Notes under the pieces: generated by a model
Databases searched by the model: none
What the model was told of the DNA's origin: nothing
The model's input: the letters and a program-made list of their open reading frames with translations, nothing else
DNA from: an uncultured Bacteroides sp.
GTDB lineage: Bacteria > Bacteroidota > Bacteroidia > Bacteroidales > Bacteroidaceae
Direction of reading: 5' to 3'
NCBI GenBank assembly: GCA_944321465.1
Contig: CALULL010000005.1
Span: 62,001-126,000, forward strand
DNA length: 64,000 nt
Position numbers and translations under genes: made by a program
Part shown: in pieces, positions 26,626 through 36,164 of the stretch
How positions within the stretch are numbered: position 1 is the first letter of the stretch
How the letters are laid out: every line of letters starts with the position of its first letter

Positions 26626-28413
26626 TCAGGCATCGCCTTGCGCCATCTTCTGATAGATGGATGGCAGCATGCCCGTCTGGCGTCGGAAGGCATCAATGAA
26701 GTTGGCCTGCGACTTGTAGCCCACGCTCTCGCCTATGGCCCTGATGGTGTAGTTGCCGTAGTTGTTGGTGTCGAGCAGGCGCAGTTGCGCCTCGTTGATG
26801 CGATACTCGCTGATGAACGAGCGGAAGTTTTTGCCCAGTGTCTCGTTGATGATTTGCGACACGTAGCGGCTGTTTGACCCGACGAGGGTCGACAGTTTGT
26901 CGAGCGAGAAGTTGCTGTCGCAGAAGTTCTCCGGGTTTCTCATCACCTTGTTGATGCGTTGCAGGATGATGTCGCGCTGCTCGTCGGTCACCTTGCTTGA
27001 GCTGTACTTGGCCTCTCCGCCTGCGGGTGCCGCCGGGCGGCCCTGTTCGTCGGCGGGCTGGCGTTGTTGCTGCTGTTGTTGTTGCTCCAGCTGCGAGTCG
27101 AGCCGCTTGTTGTCCTCTTCCAGGCGTGCGATGCGGCGTTCGTACTCGTCGCGCCGTGCTTCGTTGGCCTGCTCGGCCTGCACCATTTCCTTGTTGCGGC
27201 GGAAGAGGTTCTCGTAGGCCAGCTTCAGCTTCTTTTTCTGGGCGTAGACCACCCCCAGCATGACGACGAACACCAGCAGGCAGACGATGGTGCAGGCCAG
27301 CACCGTGCGCTGGTGCTCTATCTGCATGGCCTTCTCCTCGCTCTCCTGCATCAGGCTGGCTATCTCCTTGTGGTTCTTGTCCAGTTCGTAGACGATGTAG
27401 GAGTTCTTTATCTTGTTGTATTCCTTGGAGTTCATCACCGAGTCGGCCATCAGGAAGTATTGCTCCCTGTACTGCTCGTACTTGGCTCTGTTGCCCACCT
27501 TTTTATATAGCATGTACAGTGCCCGCAGGTTCTTCAGCTCCATCGAGCTGAGTTTTTCGCGCCGCGCCAGCTCCAGGTTCAGCTCGCAGTAGTGCAGCAC
27601 GGAGTCGGTGTTTTGCTTGTCTTCGTAGACGTTGGTCAGTTCGGCGTAGATGGCGGCCAGGAACTGCGAGCCCAGGTCGTGTTGCCTGACGTAGGCTTCG
27701 GCCACGTGCAGCTGGCCGACGGCCTCGTCGTAGTGGCCCTCGGTGGCCATGATAATGGCCGAACTGAGGTGTCCGAAGTAGGTTATCTGGCCGTCGTTGG
27801 GGCACTCCATCATAAGCCTCTGGTACTCGCGGGCCTTGGCCAGGTTGCCGTCGTAGATGTAGATGCCCGTCAGGTTGATGAGGAGCTTCATCTCCAGCTC
27901 GGTGTTGCCGTTGGCCCGTGCCAGTTCGAGGCTCTTCTCGTAGTAGCCTATGGCCAGCTTGTTGTCGCCGAAGATGCTGTAGATGTTGCCTATGTTTTTG
28001 TAGAACGTGCCTACCAGGTCGTCAAACTGGTAGCCCTCGCACATGCGTATGCCCAGGAAGTAGAAGCCGAAAGCCTGCGAGTAGGCCTCCTTGGCGTAGC
28101 ACATGTCGCCCATGCGCAGGCAGGCGGTGGCGCAGTTGCGCTTCTGCTCGGCTGTCATCTGGCTGTTGTACTGGCGCACGATTTGCACGTAGTGCTCGGC
28201 GGTGTCGGCTTCTTGGGGCGATGCGGCCAGAATGAAGTCGTCCGCCTCGCCGCCCATGTAGGCCAGCACGTCGGTCGTGTCGCCTTGGGCGTGCTCGTTG
28301 CCCCGCGCAAAGCCCGGCCCTCCTGCCACCAGGCAGGTCATCAGCAGGCAACCGCACAGGCACAACAAGTGTGCCGCCCACGACGTGCGTTTTGTTCCTT
28401 TTTGTTGATTCAT
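26626..28413 (-). CDS. TPR-membrane-AraC type transcriptional regulator
   Basis: A 595-residue one-component regulator. The N-terminus (about residues 10-35) is a signal or membrane segment. Residues about 80-350 are TPR-like helical repeats (KNIGNIYSIFGDNKLAIGYYEKSLELA is typical). A clear membrane segment lies at about 371-390 (TIVCLLVFVVMLGVVYA), followed by a coiled coil ending in a Gln-rich run. The last 100 residues are an AraC-type helix-turn-helix (FSLDKLSTLVGSNSRYVSQI; IGESVGYKSQANFIDAFRR). The TPR part is thus probably periplasmic and the DNA-binding part cytosolic. The start at 28413 (MNQQKG) is chosen over an ATG 15 bp upstream. Targets are unknown; the neighbouring secreted-protein genes are candidates. 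Confidence 0.85.
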   Translation of the reverse strand: MNQQKGTKRTSWAAHLLCLCGCLLMTCLVAGGPGFARGNEHAQGDTTDVLAYMGGEADDFILAASPQEADTAEHYVQIVRQYNSQMTAEQKRNCATACLRMGDMCYAKEAYSQAFGFYFLGIRMCEGYQFDDLVGTFYKNIGNIYSIFGDNKLAIGYYEKSLELARANGNTELEMKLLINLTGIYIYDGNLAKAREYQRLMMECPNDGQITYFGHLSSAIIMATEGHYDEAVGQLHVAEAYVRQHDLGSQFLAAIYAELTNVYEDKQNTDSVLHYCELNLELARREKLSSMELKNLRALYMLYKKVGNRAKYEQYREQYFLMADSVMNSKEYNKIKNSYIVYELDKNHKEIASLMQESEEKAMQIEHQRTVLACTIVCLLVFVVMLGVVYAQKKKLKLAYENLFRRNKEMVQAEQANEARRDEYERRIARLEEDNKRLDSQLEQQQQQQQRQPADEQGRPAAPAGGEAKYSSSKVTDEQRDIILQRINKVMRNPENFCDSNFSLDKLSTLVGSNSRYVSQIINETLGKNFRSFISEYRINEAQLRLLDTNNYGNYTIRAIGESVGYKSQANFIDAFRRQTGMLPSIYQKMAQGDA

Positions 28414-28601
28414 AACGATTTCCTTCACAGTCCGGGGCAGAACACGACCACTCTTGGCACTGCCTGTGCTACAGACTGCGCCCTGTGCTTTGCTTCCCTG
28501 CCCCGCAAAACGGCGTGCAATTTAGACATATTTGTGGAAACGGCAAAGGGAATTTTTGGAAAAAGGGAAAAACTTTTGCCGTGTCCCCCTCCGCGCCGCC
28601 G

Positions 28602-28745
28602 CAGCTGGGGAGCCGCCGCAGGCAGCACACCTGTGCCCGCCGCCGGGCGAAGGTCTGCCACCGAGGGGGCGCAGGTGCGCTTGCGGACGGGCGCAGGTGT
28701 GCTCCCGCAGGCATGGCCTGCCGCGTCTGCGGCAAAGGCGGTGGC
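28602..28745. repeat. 22-bp palindromic array, copy 5
   Basis: Centres at 28630.5, 28652.5, 28674.5 and 28696.5 are exactly 22 bp apart. Weaker dyads near 28607.5, 28715.5 and 28737.5 extend it. The array lies in the 516-bp gap between two divergent genes, upstream of the -7 box at 28843, so it is outside the predicted leader. The rest of the gap holds no gene. Confidence 0.85.
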
Positions 28746-28788
28746 CTGGCTGCACGGCGACGGGATGAAAACCGCTTGGCCCTCTGTC

Positions 28789-28802
28789 GGCCGGTTGGGG
28801 TT
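28789..28802 (+). repeat. accessory motif beside array 5
   Basis: GGCCGGTTGGGGTT differs at one base from the arm at 15621-15634. It lies between the array and the promoter of the 28930 gene. Confidence 0.45.
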
Positions 28803-28842
28803 AAAAAAAGAAAAGGAAGGCAGCGGCTTGGTGCGAAATGCT

Positions 28843-28850
28843 TATCTTTG
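28843..28850 (+). promoter_or_regulatory. DUF2723 gene promoter, -7 box
   Basis: TATCTTTG, a full consensus match, about 80 bp before the ATG at 28930. No matching -33 box is seen. Confidence 0.55.
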
Positions 28851-28929
28851 CCCCGCATATGCTGTGCTCGCCCGGAGGCCTGGCCGACGGGAAGGGGGGC
28901 AGACAACTTTCGCAACGAAAAGCTAAGCA

Positions 28930-31900
28930 ATGAGAGATTATAAGCGAATAAACAACCTGACGGGTTGGATTGTGTTCGCCGTGGCGGCTGCGGTCTATTG
29001 CATGACTATAGAGCCGACGGCGAGTTTCTGGGACTGTCCCGAGTTTATCACCACCGGCTACAAGCTGGAAGTGGGCCATCCGCCCGGCGCGCCGTTCTTC
29101 ATGCTGGTGGCCAACCTGTTCTCGCAGTTTGCCTCGGATACCACGACGGTGGCCAAGATGGTGAACTACATGAGTGCGCTTATGAGCGGTGCCTGCATCC
29201 TGTTCCTGTTCTGGAGCATCACGCACCTGGTGCGCAAGCTGGTGGCGCGCGACGGCTCGGAGGCCCTCACCGCCGGGCAGATGGCAACCATCATGGGAAG
29301 CGGCGTGGTGGGCGCGCTGGTCTATACGTTCAGCGACACCTTCTGGTTCTCGGCTGTGGAGGGCGAGGTCTATGCCTTTTCGTCGCTGTTCACGGCGGTG
29401 GTGTTCTGGCTCATCCTGAAGTGGGAGGACGTGGCCGACGAGCCTCACTCCGACCGCTGGCTGGTGCTCATAGCCTACCTGACGGGCCTCTCCATAGGCG
29501 TGCACCTGCTCAACCTGCTGTGTCTGCCCGCCATCGTGCTGGTCTATTATTACAAGAAAGTCCCCCATGCCAACGCCAAAGGCTCGTTGCTGGCCCTGCT
29601 GGGCTCGGCGGTGCTGGTGGCGGCGGTGCTCTATGGCATCGTGCCGGGCATCGTGAAGGTGGGGGGCTGGTTCGAGCTGCTGTTTGTCAATGGCTTCGGG
29701 CTGCCGTTCAATACGGGTGTCATCGTCTACATCTTTGTGCTGGCGGGGTGCATCGTCTGGGGTGTCTACGAGAGCTATGTGGACCGTAGCCGGATGCGCA
29801 TGGCCCTGTCCTTCGTGCTCACGGTGGCCATGCTGGGCATCCCGTTCTACGGGCATGGTGCAGGAGCCGTCGTCATAGGCGTAGTGGTCATAGCCCTGTT
29901 GTGGCTCTACCTGAACCCCCGCACGCAGGCTGCGTTGAAGGAGAAGTACCGTGTGTCGGCCCGCACACTCAACACGGCCCTGCTCTGCGTGATGATGATT
30001 GTGGCGGGCTACTCTTCCTATGCCGTCATCGTCATCCGCTCGACTGCCAACACGCCGATGGACCAGAACTCGCCCGAGGACATCTTTACGCTGGGCGAAT
30101 ACCTGGGGCGCGAACAGTATGGCACGCGGCCGCTCTTCTACGGCCCGGCTTTCTCCTCGCGCGTGGCCTACGACGTGAAGGACGGCTACTGCGACCCCCG
30201 CGTGGCTTCGCAAAGCACCCGTTTCATCCGCAAGGAAAAGGCTTCGCCCGAGGAGAAGGACAGCTACGTCGAGATACCAGGCCGGGTGGAGTACGAGTAT
30301 GCCCAGAACATGCTCTTCCCGCGCATGTACAGCAGCCAGCACTCGGCTCAGTACAAGGCTTGGCAAGAGATAGAAGGCCGCGACGTGCCCTACGACGAGT
30401 GCGGCAACACGGTAATGGTGAACATCCCCACACAGTGGGAAAACATAAAGTTCTTCTTTTCCTACCAGCTCAACTGGATGTACTGGCGTTACTTCATGTG
30501 GAACTTCGTGGGGAGGCAGAACGACATCCAGGGCTATGGCGAAATAGAACATGGCAACTGGATAACGGGCATTGACTTCATTGACAACCTGCTGGTGGGC
30601 AACCAGTCGCTGTTGCCCCAGGACCTGAAGGAGAACAAGGGCCGCAACGTGTTCTACGGCCTGCCGCTGTTGCTGGGCATCATCGGCCTGGTGTGGCAGG
30701 CCAATCGCGGCCAGAAAGGCATCCAGCAGTTCTGGGTGGTTTTCTTCCTGTTCTTTATGACGGGTATCGCCATTGTGCTCTATCTGAACCAGACCCCCAG
30801 CCAGCCGCGTGAGCGCGACTATGCCTACGCCGGCTCGTTCTACGCGTTTGCCGTCTGGGTGGGCATGGGAGTGGCTGGGCTGACGCAGTTCCTCAGCCGA
30901 CTGATGAAAGGCAAGGCTGCTGCGGCGGGCGGTGGCGAAACACCATCGCTGGTGCCGGGCAACAGCGACACGGCGGTGCAGGAGGAGGCTCCGTTCAGGC
31001 CCGGTGTGGGCTTGGCATTGGCCGTGGCCGTGCTCTGCCTGCTGGTGCCTGTGCAGATGGCCAGCCAGACGTGGGACGACCACGACCGCAGCGGACGCTA
31101 CATGGCCCGCGACTTCGGCGAGAACTACCTTTCGTCCCTGCAAGAAGAGGGCTACCCAGTGATATTCACCAACGGCGACAACGATACCTTCCCCCTGTGG
31201 TACGCCCAGGAGACCGAGGGCTTCCGCACCGATGCCCGCACCTGCAACCTGAGCTACTTGCAGACGGACTGGTACATCGACCAGATGAAGCGTCCGGCCT
31301 ACGACTCGCCCTCGCTGCCCATAAGCTGGGAACGCATGGAGTACGTGGAGGGGACCAACGAGTTTGTACCCGTGCAGCCCGAGTTCAGGCAAAGCATTGA
31401 CCGCCTTTATGCCGACGCGCGTAGGGAGGCCGCCAACGGCAATCTGCAGCCGTTGCAGAACGTGCAGCAGATGTTTGGCGAGAATCCCTATGAGCTGAAG
31501 AACATCCTGCGCTACTGGGTGCGCAGCACGGACAAGGACCTGAGGGTGATTCCTACGGACAGCATCGTCATCACGGTGGACAAGGAGGCCGTGCGCCGCA
31601 GTGGCATGCTGATACCGGGAGACTCTATTCCCGACTACATGCACATATCGCTGAAGGGGAAACACGCCCTCTACAAGAGCGAGCTGATGATGCTCGAAAT
31701 GCTGGCCGAGGCTAACTGGGAACGGCCCATCTACATTGCCATCAGCGTGGGACGCGAGAACCAGCTGGGCATGGAGAACCACTTCATGCTGGAGGGACTG
31801 GCCTATCGGTTCACCCCCTTTGACAGCCGACAGACGGGCGTCAGCATCGACAGCGAGAAGATGTACGACAACCTGATGAACAAGTTCCGCTTCGGCGGCA

Positions 31901-32379
31901 TCGACAAGCCGGGGCTTTACATCGACGAGAACGCCATGCGCATGTGCTACTCTCAGCGTCGCACCTTCAGTATGCTTATCAGGCAGCTGATGCACGAGGG
32001 CAAGAGGGACAAGGCGCGGGCCGCCTTGCAATACGCAGAGAAGATGGTGCCTGCCTTCAACGTCCCCTACGACTGGCAGAACGGCTCGCTCGACATGGCC
32101 GAGGCCTACTACCAGCTTGGCGAAACGGCCGAGGGCGACCGGGTGGCAAAGGCGTTGGCCGACAAGGCTGTGCAGTACCTGACGTGGTACCTGAGCCTGG
32201 ACGACCGGCGTTTCCTGCTGTCGTCGCAGGAGTGCGAATACCACGCCGCGCTGCTCCACCGCGAGTCGCAGCTCATGCTGAAGTATGGTTCGGAGTTCGG
32301 ACAAGGCTACAGCGACCGGCTCAACGAACTTTACACGCTCTACGGCGAGCGTATGCAGCAAGCAGGTTACCAGTACTGA
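28930..32379 (+). CDS. DUF2723 GT-C-like membrane protein
   Basis: A 1149-residue polytopic membrane protein. The first 110 or so residues carry the DUF2723 core: TIEPTASFWDCPEFI with the conserved acidic pair, then KLEVGHPPGAPFFML. Many membrane segments follow to about residue 700. The C-terminal third is soluble and ends in TPR-like helices. DUF2723 belongs to the GT-C glycosyltransferase clan; the human relative TMEM260 is a protein O-mannosyltransferase, so a role in glycosylating exported proteins is plausible but not shown. A conserved soluble motif reads VIFTNGDNDTFPLWYAQE. A terminator follows immediately. Confidence 0.85.
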   Translation: MRDYKRINNLTGWIVFAVAAAVYCMTIEPTASFWDCPEFITTGYKLEVGHPPGAPFFMLVANLFSQFASDTTTVAKMVNYMSALMSGACILFLFWSITHLVRKLVARDGSEALTAGQMATIMGSGVVGALVYTFSDTFWFSAVEGEVYAFSSLFTAVVFWLILKWEDVADEPHSDRWLVLIAYLTGLSIGVHLLNLLCLPAIVLVYYYKKVPHANAKGSLLALLGSAVLVAAVLYGIVPGIVKVGGWFELLFVNGFGLPFNTGVIVYIFVLAGCIVWGVYESYVDRSRMRMALSFVLTVAMLGIPFYGHGAGAVVIGVVVIALLWLYLNPRTQAALKEKYRVSARTLNTALLCVMMIVAGYSSYAVIVIRSTANTPMDQNSPEDIFTLGEYLGREQYGTRPLFYGPAFSSRVAYDVKDGYCDPRVASQSTRFIRKEKASPEEKDSYVEIPGRVEYEYAQNMLFPRMYSSQHSAQYKAWQEIEGRDVPYDECGNTVMVNIPTQWENIKFFFSYQLNWMYWRYFMWNFVGRQNDIQGYGEIEHGNWITGIDFIDNLLVGNQSLLPQDLKENKGRNVFYGLPLLLGIIGLVWQANRGQKGIQQFWVVFFLFFMTGIAIVLYLNQTPSQPRERDYAYAGSFYAFAVWVGMGVAGLTQFLSRLMKGKAAAAGGGETPSLVPGNSDTAVQEEAPFRPGVGLALAVAVLCLLVPVQMASQTWDDHDRSGRYMARDFGENYLSSLQEEGYPVIFTNGDNDTFPLWYAQETEGFRTDARTCNLSYLQTDWYIDQMKRPAYDSPSLPISWERMEYVEGTNEFVPVQPEFRQSIDRLYADARREAANGNLQPLQNVQQMFGENPYELKNILRYWVRSTDKDLRVIPTDSIVITVDKEAVRRSGMLIPGDSIPDYMHISLKGKHALYKSELMMLEMLAEANWERPIYIAISVGRENQLGMENHFMLEGLAYRFTPFDSRQTGVSIDSEKMYDNLMNKFRFGGIDKPGLYIDENAMRMCYSQRRTFSMLIRQLMHEGKRDKARAALQYAEKMVPAFNVPYDWQNGSLDMAEAYYQLGETAEGDRVAKALADKAVQYLTWYLSLDDRRFLLSSQECEYHAALLHRESQLMLKYGSEFGQGYSDRLNELYTLYGERMQQAGYQY

Positions 32380-32392
32380 CGAATATCGAAAA

Positions 32393-32436
32393 GGAGCGTG
32401 CCGCCGCAATGCGCGGCACGCTCCTTTTCTTTTTCT
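32393..32436 (+). terminator. intrinsic terminator after DUF2723 gene
   Basis: A strong stem with arms GGAGCGTGCCGC and GCGGCACGCTCC is followed by TTTTCTTTTTCTT. Confidence 0.85.
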
Positions 32437-32491
32437 TGTTAACCAACCGGGCGAGATCTTTTCGCCACAGAACAAAATCACAAGACATACC

Positions 32492-33106
32492 ATGCTCATT
32501 GAACAACCGCCTACTTTGTTTCGCAAACTCTATCCTGCCGCCTTGTGGCGTGTGCGCCCCGAGGAGAAAGCCGTTTATCTCACTTTTGACGACGGACCCA
32601 TACCCGAGGTGACTCCCTGGGTGCTGGGCGTGCTGGGCAAGTATGGCATCAAGGCGACCTTCTTCATGGTGGGCGACAACGTGCGCAAGCATCCGGCCGT
32701 GTTCCGCATGGTGGTGGAGCAGGGGCACCGCTTGGGCAACCACACCTTCAACCACCTGCGCGGTTTCCAGCACAGTTCGCCGGACTATCTGGCCAACATC
32801 GAGCTGGCCAACGAAGCGTTGCAGACCGACCTCTTCAGGCCGCCCCACGGACACCTGACGCGCGACCAGTACATGATGCTCCGCCACCGCTACCGCATCA
32901 TTATGTGGGACGTGGTGACGCGGGACTACAGCAAGAAACTGCGCCCTCCGCAGGTGCTGGCCAACGTGCTGCGCTATGCACGCAACGGCTCCATCATCAC
33001 CTTCCACGACTCGCTCAAGTCGTGGGGAAACGGCAACTTGCGCTATGCGTTGCCCCGCTCCATAGAGTTCTTGCAGGAGGAGGGGTATGAGTTCAGAGTG
33101 CTTTGA
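32492..33106 (+). CDS. polysaccharide deacetylase (NodB-like)
   Basis: A 204-residue carbohydrate esterase family 4 enzyme that removes acetyl groups from sugars, typically in cell-wall or surface polysaccharides. The NodB motifs are visible: TFDDGP (base Asp and metal Asp), NHTFNH (metal His pair), RPPHGH and TFHDS. No signal peptide is seen, so it may act in the cytosol or leave by an unrecognised route. The start at 32492 (MLIEQPP) is chosen because the longer frame overlaps the upstream gene and crosses the terminator. Confidence 0.9.
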   Translation: MLIEQPPTLFRKLYPAALWRVRPEEKAVYLTFDDGPIPEVTPWVLGVLGKYGIKATFFMVGDNVRKHPAVFRMVVEQGHRLGNHTFNHLRGFQHSSPDYLANIELANEALQTDLFRPPHGHLTRDQYMMLRHRYRIIMWDVVTRDYSKKLRPPQVLANVLRYARNGSIITFHDSLKSWGNGNLRYALPRSIEFLQEEGYEFRVL

Positions 33107-33281
33107 GGAAGGGTGCAGGGCAATCCTTGTCGGGGGGGTGCTTCTTTGGACCTGTTTTCCGACGGGCATTGGAGCTGTCCGGGCTGTCGTGTTGTCTGCG
33201 CACTGAGTCTGCTGTGGGGCATTTGTACAATATTATCAAATAATTGGAATAAATTAGCATACGGCCTCCGCTTTCTTTTGC

Positions 33282-33289
33282 TACATTTG
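33282..33289 (+). promoter_or_regulatory. SDR gene promoter, -7 box
   Basis: TACATTTG matches TAnnTTTG and lies about 110 bp before the ATG at 33400. Confidence 0.45.
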
Positions 33290-33399
33290 CGGCGTATTCG
33301 GCCAGACCTCGGCGCATGGGCCGCAGTACCCTTAAATCGGGAACGCTTCCCGCCTGTCGGGCCACACAAAAATGGTTATCAACAAAAAACTTAATGATT

Positions 33400-34203
33400 A
33401 TGAATCCGTATCTGAATTTTTCTTTGGAAGGTAAGGTAGCTCTTGTTACAGGCGCTTCTTACGGTATCGGTTTCGCCATTGCTTCGGCTTTTGCAGAGCA
33501 AGGCGCAAAAGTCTGCTTCAACGACATCAATCAGGAACTGGTGAACAAGGGACTGGCTTCTTATAAGGAAAAAGGCATAGACGTGCACGGCTATGTATGC
33601 GACGTTACCGACGAGGCTGCCGTACAGGCTATGGTGGCTCAGATTGAGAAAGAAGTAGGCACAATCGACATCTTGGTGAACAACGCCGGCATCATCCGCC
33701 GTATCCCCATGATAGAGATGGCCGCTTCCGAATTCCGCAAGGTAATCGACATCGACCTGAACGCCCCGTTCATTGTGTCGAAGGCCGTTTTGCCCGGCAT
33801 GATTAAGAAAGGCCACGGCAAGATAATCAACATCTGCTCGATGATGTCCGAGCTGGGCCGTGAGACGGTATCGGCTTACGCAGCAGCCAAAGGCGGCTTG
33901 AAGATGTTGACGCGTAACATCTGTTCAGAATACGGACAGTACAACATCCAGTGTAATGGCATTGGCCCGGGCTACATCGCTACGCCTCAGACAGCACCTT
34001 TGCGCGAGAAGCAGCCCGATGGCAGCCGTCATCCGTTTGACAAGTTCATCTGCGCCAAGACTCCGGCTGGCCGCTGGTTGCAGACCGAGGAACTGACGGG
34101 TCCGGCAGTGTTCCTGGCATCCGAGGCTTCCAATGCCGTGAATGGTCACATCCTGTATGTGGACGGTGGTATCCTGGCCTACATCGGCAAGCAGCCCGAA
34201 TAA
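33400..34203 (+). CDS. SDR-family gluconate 5-dehydrogenase / KduD-like reductase
   Basis: A 267-residue short-chain dehydrogenase/reductase. It has TGASYGIG (NAD(P) binding), NNAGI, the catalytic Ser in CSMMSELG and YxxxK in SAYAAAKGG. It is closest in memory to the Bacteroides proteins annotated as gluconate 5-dehydrogenase, which act on keto-sugar acids from uronates; exact substrate uncertain. The start is MNPYLNF at 33400; another in-frame ATG lies 6 bp upstream. It is followed by a terminator-like hairpin and a DUF4861 lipoprotein, a pairing that suggests acidic-polysaccharide breakdown. Confidence 0.88.
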   Translation: MNPYLNFSLEGKVALVTGASYGIGFAIASAFAEQGAKVCFNDINQELVNKGLASYKEKGIDVHGYVCDVTDEAAVQAMVAQIEKEVGTIDILVNNAGIIRRIPMIEMAASEFRKVIDIDLNAPFIVSKAVLPGMIKKGHGKIINICSMMSELGRETVSAYAAAKGGLKMLTRNICSEYGQYNIQCNGIGPGYIATPQTAPLREKQPDGSRHPFDKFICAKTPAGRWLQTEELTGPAVFLASEASNAVNGHILYVDGGILAYIGKQPE

Positions 34204-34270
34204 AGAAAAGACGCAGGGAAGGGCGGAGACCGGTACTGTTGCCCGCTCCGCATCTCCCTTGGCTATAGAC

Positions 34271-34309
34271 GAAGGGACGGCCGCACAGAGATGGGCAGCC
34301 GTCCCTTCT
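34271..34309 (+). terminator. hairpin between SDR and DUF4861 genes
   Basis: Arms GAAGGGACGGC and GCCGTCCCTTC are perfect 11-mers. The downstream T-tract is weak (TCTTTA), so read-through into the next gene is possible. Confidence 0.6.
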
Positions 34310-34371
34310 CTTTATCTCCCTCCGTACTTAAGACTACAGAAGCGATCACTCCTCAACACACATTACGAGCA

Positions 34372-35604
34372 ATGAAAAAGTTACTTATGCTTGCGGCGGC
34401 AGCCGCGCTGCTGGGGGCTTGCAGCGAGAAGAAGCCCCTTACCGTATCGGTGGAAAACCCCTTGCCCATAGACCGCACGGGCGAGATGGTAGAAATACCT
34501 ATGAGCACGGTGGCCGAGAGGCTCAATTTGCCAGACACGGCTTTGGTGGTGGTCTACGACAGCGAAGGCAACCCCGTGCCCAGCCAGACGACGCACGACG
34601 AACTGCTCATCTTTCCCGCCACGGTGCCCGCTGGCGGAACGGCTACTTACACCATACAGATAGGTACTCCGCAACAGGTGGAGACGCTGGCCGAGGGACA
34701 TTGCTACCCGCGCCGCATGGACGACTTGGCTTGGGAGAACGATTTGGTGGGCTTCCGTGCCTATGGTCCCGGTCTTCAGGCTGCGGGTGAGCATGGCTAT
34801 GGCTACGACCTGTTCGCCAAGCGTGGCACGTCGGCTCCGGTGCTCGAAGCAATGTATGCCAGCGAACTGGACGAACCGACATGGGAGAAGATACGGGCTT
34901 TGCGCACGACCGACCGGAAGGCGGCTGACGAGTTGCAACGCTCTATTACCTATCATGTAGATCATGGTTACGGCATGGACTGCTATGCCGTGGGAGCTAC
35001 TTTGGGCGCGGGTACGGCTGCGCTGATGGCAGATGATGCTATTGTTTATCCTTGGTGTTATGATGCGTGCGAGATACTGGACAACGGACCGTTGCGTTTC
35101 AGTGCGCGGCTGGTGTTTAAGCCCTTCGAGGTGCAGGGAGATACAGGCGTGGTAGAGACCCGTGTCATTACGCTGGATGCCGGTTCGCACCTCAACCGCA
35201 CAACCGTCAGCTACGCCAATTTGGGGCATGCAATGCCCGTGGTTACGGGCATTGTGCTGCACGATACGCTCAGTGCTTCCGTCACGGCCAATGCTGCCGA
35301 TGGCTACATCGCCTATATTGACCCTACAACAGGTGCCGATAATGGTAAACTGTTCATTGGTGCCGCTTTCCCGGCTCCTGTACAGGAGGCTAAGGCTGTG
35401 CGTTTCGGCAATGCCGAAAAGAAGCAGCGCAACAATGCGGAAGGGCATGTATTGGCCGTCAGCCAGTATGAACCGGGAGCAGAGTACGTCTACTATTGGG
35501 GCTTCGGGTGGGACCGTGCCGACATCAAGGATGCTCAGGCTTGGGAGGGCTATCTGAAGGACTTTGCCCAAAAGGTGCGCAATCCGTTGCGGGTGAGCTA
35601 CTGA
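34372..35604 (+). CDS. DUF4861 lipoprotein
   Basis: A 410-residue lipoprotein (lipobox LLGAC, Cys near residue 17) of the DUF4861 family, often found in Bacteroidota loci for uronic-acid polysaccharides. After the lipobox comes a beta-rich N-terminal region (LTVSVENPLPIDRTGEMVEIP), then the conserved core with YPRRMDDLAWENDLVGFRAYGP and YHVDHGYGMDCYAVG. Enzymatic function is not established. The start at 34372 is set by the signal sequence. Confidence 0.85.
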   Translation: MKKLLMLAAAAALLGACSEKKPLTVSVENPLPIDRTGEMVEIPMSTVAERLNLPDTALVVVYDSEGNPVPSQTTHDELLIFPATVPAGGTATYTIQIGTPQQVETLAEGHCYPRRMDDLAWENDLVGFRAYGPGLQAAGEHGYGYDLFAKRGTSAPVLEAMYASELDEPTWEKIRALRTTDRKAADELQRSITYHVDHGYGMDCYAVGATLGAGTAALMADDAIVYPWCYDACEILDNGPLRFSARLVFKPFEVQGDTGVVETRVITLDAGSHLNRTTVSYANLGHAMPVVTGIVLHDTLSASVTANAADGYIAYIDPTTGADNGKLFIGAAFPAPVQEAKAVRFGNAEKKQRNNAEGHVLAVSQYEPGAEYVYYWGFGWDRADIKDAQAWEGYLKDFAQKVRNPLRVSY

Positions 35605-35852
35605 TGCGCTTCGGGCGCTTTTCCTGTGTGGTTTCCTGTCGCAGGAACTTGGGGTCGGCGAGGTCGCTTGGCACGGAAAAATCTGTGGCAGGCGGTTTAG
35701 CCGACTTTTTCGTTGATTGCTTTGTTGGCTTTCTGCATGGCGTTTTGGGGTTTCAAAAGAGCCAGTTCTGCTTGAAAATCTCCTCGAAAGGCTTAATGAA
35801 TGCAGATAAACCTATAAAATATGTTATTAAACAGGCTTTTTTATTTGGATTA

Positions 35853-35883
35853 TTTGCAGGTAACGAAAAAGTCCGTACCTTTG
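35853..35883 (+). promoter_or_regulatory. promoter of short RNA candidate
   Basis: TTTG at 35853-35856 and TACCTTTG at 35876-35883 have about 20 bp between them: one of the best Bacteroidota promoters in the window, yet no coding sequence follows closely. Confidence 0.65.
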
Positions 35884-35889
35884 CAATGT

Positions 35890-35951
35890 GTTTTTCATAG
35901 TATTAGATTTAAGGTTAACAAAGGTTGGGCTCGGCGGAGCCCTTTTTTTTT
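35890..35951 (+). ncRNA. short structured RNA candidate (copy A)
   Basis: Starts about 7 nt after a strong -7 box. It contains TTTTTCATAGT, TTAGATTT and TTAAGGTT words, then a hairpin (GGGCTC, loop GGCG, GAGCCC at 35927-35942) and nine Ts. I recall near-identical short elements in Bacteroides genomes, but not a name. A matching unit lies at 43289-43363 on the minus strand. It could be a small RNA or a prematurely terminated leader for the gene at 36165. Confidence 0.55.
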
Positions 35952-36164
35952 GGGGATAAAGGTGGAACAACGCTGTTCTGTCATGCCGTTGTGACGGGCG
36001 TAAACAGATGAGAAGATTTTGTTGTGGGTATATTGTCGGTGGTAATGACGAAAAAGTGCATTCTTGTTACATACCATAATATAAAGGCTGAGTTCATCTG
36101 GTTGCACCTTAACGAGCCTATTATGAACAGTTACACAAATGACAAATTATAAGGTATTGAAGTT

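Larger units (their letters stand above)
35605..36164. other. A/T-rich intergenic region holding a short RNA candidate
   Basis: This 560-bp gap contains the RNA-like unit at 35853-35951 and, beyond it, A/T-rich sequence leading to the GH95-like gene. No further credible gene, array or promoter is seen. A small frame crossing its left part (to about 35900) has no coding character. Confidence 0.4.

Noticed and set aside
28801-32526. Long minus-strand open frame opposite the DUF2723 gene
   Set aside because: It is a mirror frame of a GC-rich gene with clear family motifs on the plus strand; its own translation is rich in His, Arg and Gln with no domain.
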